A stretch of 64,000 nucleotides of DNA, from the NCBI GenBank assembly GCA_964247055.1, contig OZ176054.1, positions 3,472,001 to 3,536,000 on the forward strand, read 5' to 3'. Below, in pieces: positions 59,701 to 64,000 of this stretch (its first letter is position 1; the number at the start of each line of letters is the position of its first letter). The notes below the pieces were generated by a model. It worked only from the letters and a program-made list of their open reading frames with translations, did not search any database and was not told where the DNA came from. The position numbers and the translations under genes are program-made. This DNA comes from Paragordius varius. Its lineage: Eukaryota > Nematomorpha.

Positions 59701-62166
59701 ATATATCAGGGCTTGAAACCGGAACTGAAACCACATGGAACCGGAACCCGGTTCCTGGGATTTTAACAAGAACCGGTTCCATTGGGATGGAACCAACCCG
59801 GTTCCGGTCCCAATTATTTAAATTTGATTGTACCACTACATATTACATACTTCAAACTTTAAACCTAAAACAAGGCGCCTAATATTATATTAGCGATACT
59901 CTCTGAATTTTGGGCGATTCGGCTGTTCTAAAAAAAGTGATTCATCAGTCGAGTTTGTTCATAATACATATGTTCCAATATATAGATCTCCGTTGAAAGG
60001 AGTTTTTAACCCTTAATTTATTTTCAGACCTAACAGTTTGACCAGCGAATTGATTGGTACATTTGTTTAAAGTAAGATTTTTTTGGATGCCATACTTTAT
60101 TTAACTCTCAATTTATACCTTTGTGCTTATACATTTTCCTATTATACTTTTTAATTTTTTTCATTTATTATGCTACGCTAATTTCTTTTACTATACATTT
60201 GGCAATTTTATTTGATTTATAATTGTTAATATCTTGGTTTTATTATAATAATAAATTTGTAAATTATTTTATCAAAAGTCAGGAACCGAAAATGGAACGG
60301 TTCTAAATGTAAAGAACCGGTTCCGGACCGCAAAATTTTTAAAGAACCAACGCGGTTCCAGTTCCGCTTTTTTATATATTTATGATTTTTTGGGAATGAA
60401 GCATGAGCTTTCAGTAAAAATATATGTAGCATGGTAGCCATTTTTTACCCCCGATTTTGTGCAATGTATAATTAAATGAATTTATGAGACATTCCTGGTT
60501 TTTATTTCCGAAATTTATTTTTACAATAAGGCACATGAATGTGCCAAATATTAAGTTACTTGTGCAATTAAGCTTTGATCATGCAACATCTTGTTAAATT
60601 TCAATAAGAGTTCAATTTAAAAAATATATTCAAAGAAAATCACAAAGAAGAAATATATTATGATTTTTGGTACGATGTGCCAATTATATAAAAATGCATT
60701 CGTTGTCCCAACTGTTCCTCCAACTCATGAACTATGATAAATAAGCATATCAGATGCCCTTATGGCCGAAACATTAAAACTATCCCGTCATGATGTTAAA
60801 GATTGATAAAAATTATAGTTTAATATTAAAATATGTCCATCTAAGGGATTGTAAAATTTTATATCAAAATATTATTTTTTGAAACTAAATGGCACAAGAG
60901 AATTATAGCTGTGATTTATCTGCGACCCGCAACAAATTTCGGTTTACTGATTTAGAGTATAAATATCTGCATTTGTTTGAATAAGATATATGGTCAACAG
61001 CCCTTGAGACAAAAATTTTTTATTCGGCTCATCAAATTTTTTTGGTGAGTACTACTGATCTAGGTTAAAGTGCAAAGAGTCTAACTTTAATAATGGACCA
61101 ATAAAACTTAGGCTTGAACAGACCCAGGAGTGATTAATATTAGGAAAACAAATATATAATATGAATTCCAAATTATAATTAGAGATTTAGTATTCCAGAT
61201 TATTATACGTATACAGAGTTATTAAAATAAGTTATTTTAGAAGTGTATTTTAATGATTTTTAACTACATACGAAAGTTTCCAGAGAGTATAACTTCCACA
61301 TCGCATATTTCAGTTGTTATATTTTTGGCAACAGTGATGTTACCGATTGGATTCGCTAAATTAATAATGAAAAATAATTTAGTTACTTTTATCATAAAGA
61401 TAACGCGTAAAAGTGAATATTTAGAATCAATCTATAAATATTTTCTTAACTTTAAGAGTTAACCAACCTCTAACAAATGTAAAAGTTCTGCTCCTCAAAG
61501 CTTGTTGATACTGAGGACCATTAAAAAATGGAGCATTTAGAATACAATTTTGCAGGAGTTTCCGTCCAAATGTCAATAATCCTAATTTCGGCTCATCGTA
61601 TGAAGTGAAATCTATAAAAATAATATTTTGAATTTGGTAAAACATAAAAAACCAATGTTATATTTATTTGATATCATAAACACATTGTGTCCACAAAAAA
61701 TATTATGATGAACTGAATATATTCTTGATTGGAAAATGTAAAGCAAAAAAAACTTAAATTAAAATTTTAAAGCCGAAATTTTAAACTAAAAGAGTTTTAG
61801 CATATCATCTTGGAATTTTGTAAAACTTTTAGGTAAAAATAAATATAATGGCTTCTAACAAGAAAAAAAAATAGAAAAATTCAAACTTAAAAACCCAAAT
61901 TTACATTACCTACTTAAACATAGTTAATTTTAGAGTTTCAAATTTAAAATTTGATTGAATTGCATACATTTGACTTTGTGTGGATCGCTATCCGTGTGGC
62001 TCAAACCATGGCCAATATTTTCATCATAACGGGCACATGAATCTGTTGAATCCTCTTTTCTGAATGAAAATATAGAGTTTGCAAAATAAATCCATGTTAA
62101 AATCAAATAAAAAATATTCAATTTGATTGATGTGGATAATTGCATTTTTTGGATTTTTGTCGTCAA
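56770..62166 (-). CDS. Predicted secreted protein, family uncertain
   Basis: Four candidate exons on the minus strand chain in phase: 62166-61968, 61611-61468, 58825-58673, 56864-56770; 591 nt, 196 residues. Residues 1-34 read MTTKIQKMQLSTSIKLN... then a hydrophobic run ending NSIFS, a plausible signal peptide. The middle exon is open with YDEPKLGLLTFGRKLLQN. Exon 3 has GVIYADQYLTTGPGGNATIM, then PVRAQGTYFG, and exon 4 GWLFTINNQNGGA. These boxes (DxxLTxGP, RAQGxY, GxLFTxN) occur in that order in dirigent/allene-oxide-cyclase-like beta-barrels, but overall similarity is weak and such proteins are not usual in animals. The 2.6-kb third intron holds a hAT-like element. Exons 2 and 3 are the best supported; the last exon may be chance or incomplete. 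Confidence 0.42.
57239..58470. repeat. Second locus of the 165-bp repeat and its leader, partly inverted
   Basis: 57239-57560 and 58140-58410 are two copies of the 28895 leader ('aatgccccgacaatagctt', 'ggccaccccgtgtaaaa', 'tttttacc.gctccccccg'). Between them are units with 'ctgacccgtcatatcg' (57763) and 'atgcgctatcattgaac' (57919), and an inverted unit ('tatcgatatgatggcgctg', 58035). So the family is dispersed and locally rearranged. Confidence 0.78.
59016..61057. mobile_element. Probable non-autonomous hAT element, about 2 kb
   Basis: Ends CAGTGGCACTCACAAAA (left) and TTTTTTTGGTGAGTACTACTG (right) are imperfect inverted repeats. The right 150 bp is the inverted counterpart of the end of the transposase-bearing hAT at 27282 ('atttagagtataaatatctgc' against 'atttatactctaaatcagc'). 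No transposase remains inside. No clear 8-bp target duplication. The interior holds a family F arm (about 59080-59700) and the palindromic repeat at 59705-60370. Confidence 0.55.
59705..60370. repeat. Palindromic repeat rich in GAACCGGTTCC
   Basis: 59708-59815 has five occurrences of GGAACCGG/CCGGTTCC-type blocks; 60280-60370 has the inverted set ('gaaccggttccggacc', 'gcggttccagttccgc'). The two clusters are inverted copies about 500 bp apart, forming a large hairpin inside the hAT-like element. A remnant of the same type is at 35440-35580. Confidence 0.6.
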
Positions 62167-62801
62167 AAAATATGTAAGATTAAATAAGAAAATGAAATTT
62201 TAACACTAAAACCTGGTTTAAATTTTTTTTCCATAGGCAAACTTGAGTTTTCCTATATCGCATAATCAATCGTATTATATTACTGACAAAAAGGAAGTGT
62301 TTGGAATGTATGTCGTGTACAGTTTATCACATATAATTTAATAATGATTTGAATTAACAATATAAATAATACAAAAAAATTTACTAAAATATATATTTTT
62401 TTATCAATTTCATTATTTTTACAAAATCTGTAGTTAATAAAACCTAAATTAGGTCTATAAATTTATTTATCCAAATAGCCAAACCATTTTATTTGACATA
62501 TATTTTATTGAAAACAAGTTAAAGATGTTCCGCTAAAATAAATAAGGTGTTTGGCACGCGGCCCTCAGTATGTGCGGTCGCGAAAAATTTGGAATCCATA
62601 ATACTAGTAATTTCAAAATAAGTCTATCCGATTATCGAATGGAAAAAAATTGCTATATTTTGCTTAAATTAAACAGTTTTATGTGTAATATATAATAAAT
62701 TAATTTTAGTAACACAAACAAGCCATTTAATTAAATTAGAATCACAAAAAGAGAATTATGAATGTACAAATAAATTACTTTTCCAGGTCTCTTTTGAATT
62801 A
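62167..62801. other. Upstream of the secreted-protein candidate; no gene
   Basis: Only A+T-rich sequence and a short fragment at 62540-62610 ('gtttggcacgcggccctc') that resembles the subterminal part of the hAT MITE at 3664. Confidence 0.5.
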
Positions 62802-63624
62802 TTAACACTTCATTAGGGTTTTGTATAACCCAGAGCGATTTAAAATTGAATATCTTAAAAAGTTTTTGAGATATTAACCCGAATGCAAAAATATGTTTTC
62901 ATTAGCCTTTTAAGCGCATTGTACAAAATATTTTTTAAAAAAAAAACGTAAAAAAAATCATCATCTCAAACTTTTTTGCCACCATTTTTTTATAATTTTT
63001 TTTAAAATCGCTAACAGGCACAGAGGTGTAGTTTGCATTTCTGGCGCCCGATGCATAAATCTGTGATGGCGCCCCTCTGCCCCTCCATGCGACCCCTTGC
63101 ATTTTAAAAAAATTCAAATTCAAACCGAGGTGATGACCATTCATAAATGCGTGATTTTTATGTTTTATTTAAAATAATAACTTTTAAATACCTATTTTTT
63201 TAAAATAAAAATAAAATTTTTATAAAATCTGGCTCCCTTTCAACTATGGCGCCCGGTGCATCTGCCTCCCTTTCCCGCCTCTAGCTACGCCTCTGAACAG
63301 GCAAATAAATGTACATTATGGTAGAAAATGTAAGTAATTAACTTTAGAAAGCTGTCAGGCTACATTTTTCCATCAAAAACTTGATATATTTTGATTTTAA
63401 CATCAGCTGTTATTTGAATCGTGTTTTGAAACTGTCCCAATTTTAGATTCTAGAAGTCACAAAATTAAAAAATATAAGCTTTTTTATCTAATACTTATAA
63501 ATTTTTAATAATTAATTTAACTAAAATAACTTTCAAACTACAGTTTATTTACAAAGTTGAGCATTGGGATACAAAATTACCACAAAAGGTAAACTAGGAT
63601 AAAAATAAGGTAAGGAAGTGTTAA
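62802..63624. mobile_element. Family B MITE (copy B5) carrying a nested hAT MITE
   Basis: Left end TTAACACTTCATTAGGG with 'gtataacccagagcgattt' and 'gccttttaagcgcattg'; right end 'ggtaaggaagtgttaa'. TTAA at both borders. Without the 275-bp insertion and its 8-bp duplication it would be about 540 bp. Confidence 0.8.
63021..63295. mobile_element. hAT-type MITE with perfect 8-bp target duplication
   Basis: A 275-bp element with ends CAGAGGTGTAG... and ...CTACGCCTCTG, and shared GC-rich subterminal 'ctggcgcccgatgca' / 'tggcgcccggtgcatctg'. It is flanked on both sides by AACAGGCA (63013-63020 and 63296-63303), an exact 8-bp duplication as hAT elements make. Much higher G+C than its surroundings. 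Confidence 0.92.
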
Positions 63625-64000
63625 CAAAACTGTTATCGATTATCTTTGTCAAATTTTTTAACTTAGGAAATATGATTATAAGCATTATTATCAGGCATTA
63701 TTTATCGACCAGTCGAAAATCCATATAGATTTTAAGCTTTTAAATTAAATATTTTTTTATATAGACACACCAACTTATTTAAAACTTGATTTTCATATAA
63801 TATTTATTATATTTCCGATATTATATATATATATATTACGAATAAAAGCTGCGTTAACCCCGTAAGGAATTGTACACTTTTTTGAAAAATCAGAGAAATA
63901 ATTATATTTGCATTGAATTCTAAAATATACATGGCTAATTTTACGCGTCAAACCCCTGTAAAAGTTAAACATTTTAGCCAACAAAATCTTTTTAGTCGTT
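63625..64000. other. No gene recognised
   Basis: Window edge; A+T-rich sequence with a (TA)n tract at about 63821-63837. Nothing else supported. Confidence 0.5.

Noticed and set aside
1-64000. CRISPR arrays, operons and bacterial ribosome binding sites
   Set aside because: The window is nuclear eukaryotic DNA with spliced genes; the regular tandem array at 29-31 kb has no spacer structure.

Overview
This is a eukaryotic nuclear window, very A+T-rich, with spliced genes, standard-code stops and metazoan-type gene content. I could assemble six conserved genes exon by exon: POLA2 (DNA polymerase alpha B subunit), RPL18, frataxin, a cyclophilin A, a PPP1R3-type glycogen-targeting subunit of protein phosphatase 1, and NUP107. 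A seventh gene model, for a probable secreted protein, is consistent in splice phase but not confidently identified. In every model the exon phases chain without conflict and the total is a multiple of three.

The most telling trait is intron size. Seven introns of only 20-23 nt sit in the same genes as ordinary introns of hundreds of bases. Introns this short are established in dicyemid mesozoans and a few unrelated eukaryotes. With the A+T richness, an animal with a reduced genome (dicyemid, orthonectid or myxozoan-like parasite) is my best inference, but the window alone does not settle the phylum.

Layout: 1-9.4 kb is gene-free and filled with MITEs and decayed foldback repeats. 9.5-15.2 kb is POLA2 (+). 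18.35-19.09 kb is RPL18 (+). 20.55-22.18 kb is frataxin (-). 22.2-32.7 kb is repeat-rich: MITEs, a broken hAT transposase gene with a young Tc1/mariner-type MITE inside it, and a tandem array of about 165-bp units. 32.7-33.5 kb is cyclophilin (+). 33.7-36.9 kb holds a palindromic MITE complex and non-coding DNA. 37.2-40.7 kb is the PPP1R3-like gene (+), facing NUP107 (-, 42.2-52.6 kb, 24 exons). 52.7-64 kb holds large foldback elements, more MITEs, a second patch of the 165-bp repeat, a hAT-like element and the candidate secreted-protein gene (-, 56.8-62.2 kb).

The genes do not form a pathway; they are ordinary housekeeping functions (replication priming, translation, Fe-S assembly, protein folding, glycogen control, nuclear pore). 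The interest lies in the micro-introns, relaxed 5' splice sites, MITEs placed against promoters and splice sites, and several MITE families with unusual end structures (asymmetric TTAA ends, 21-bp repeats inside the ends, foldbacks).
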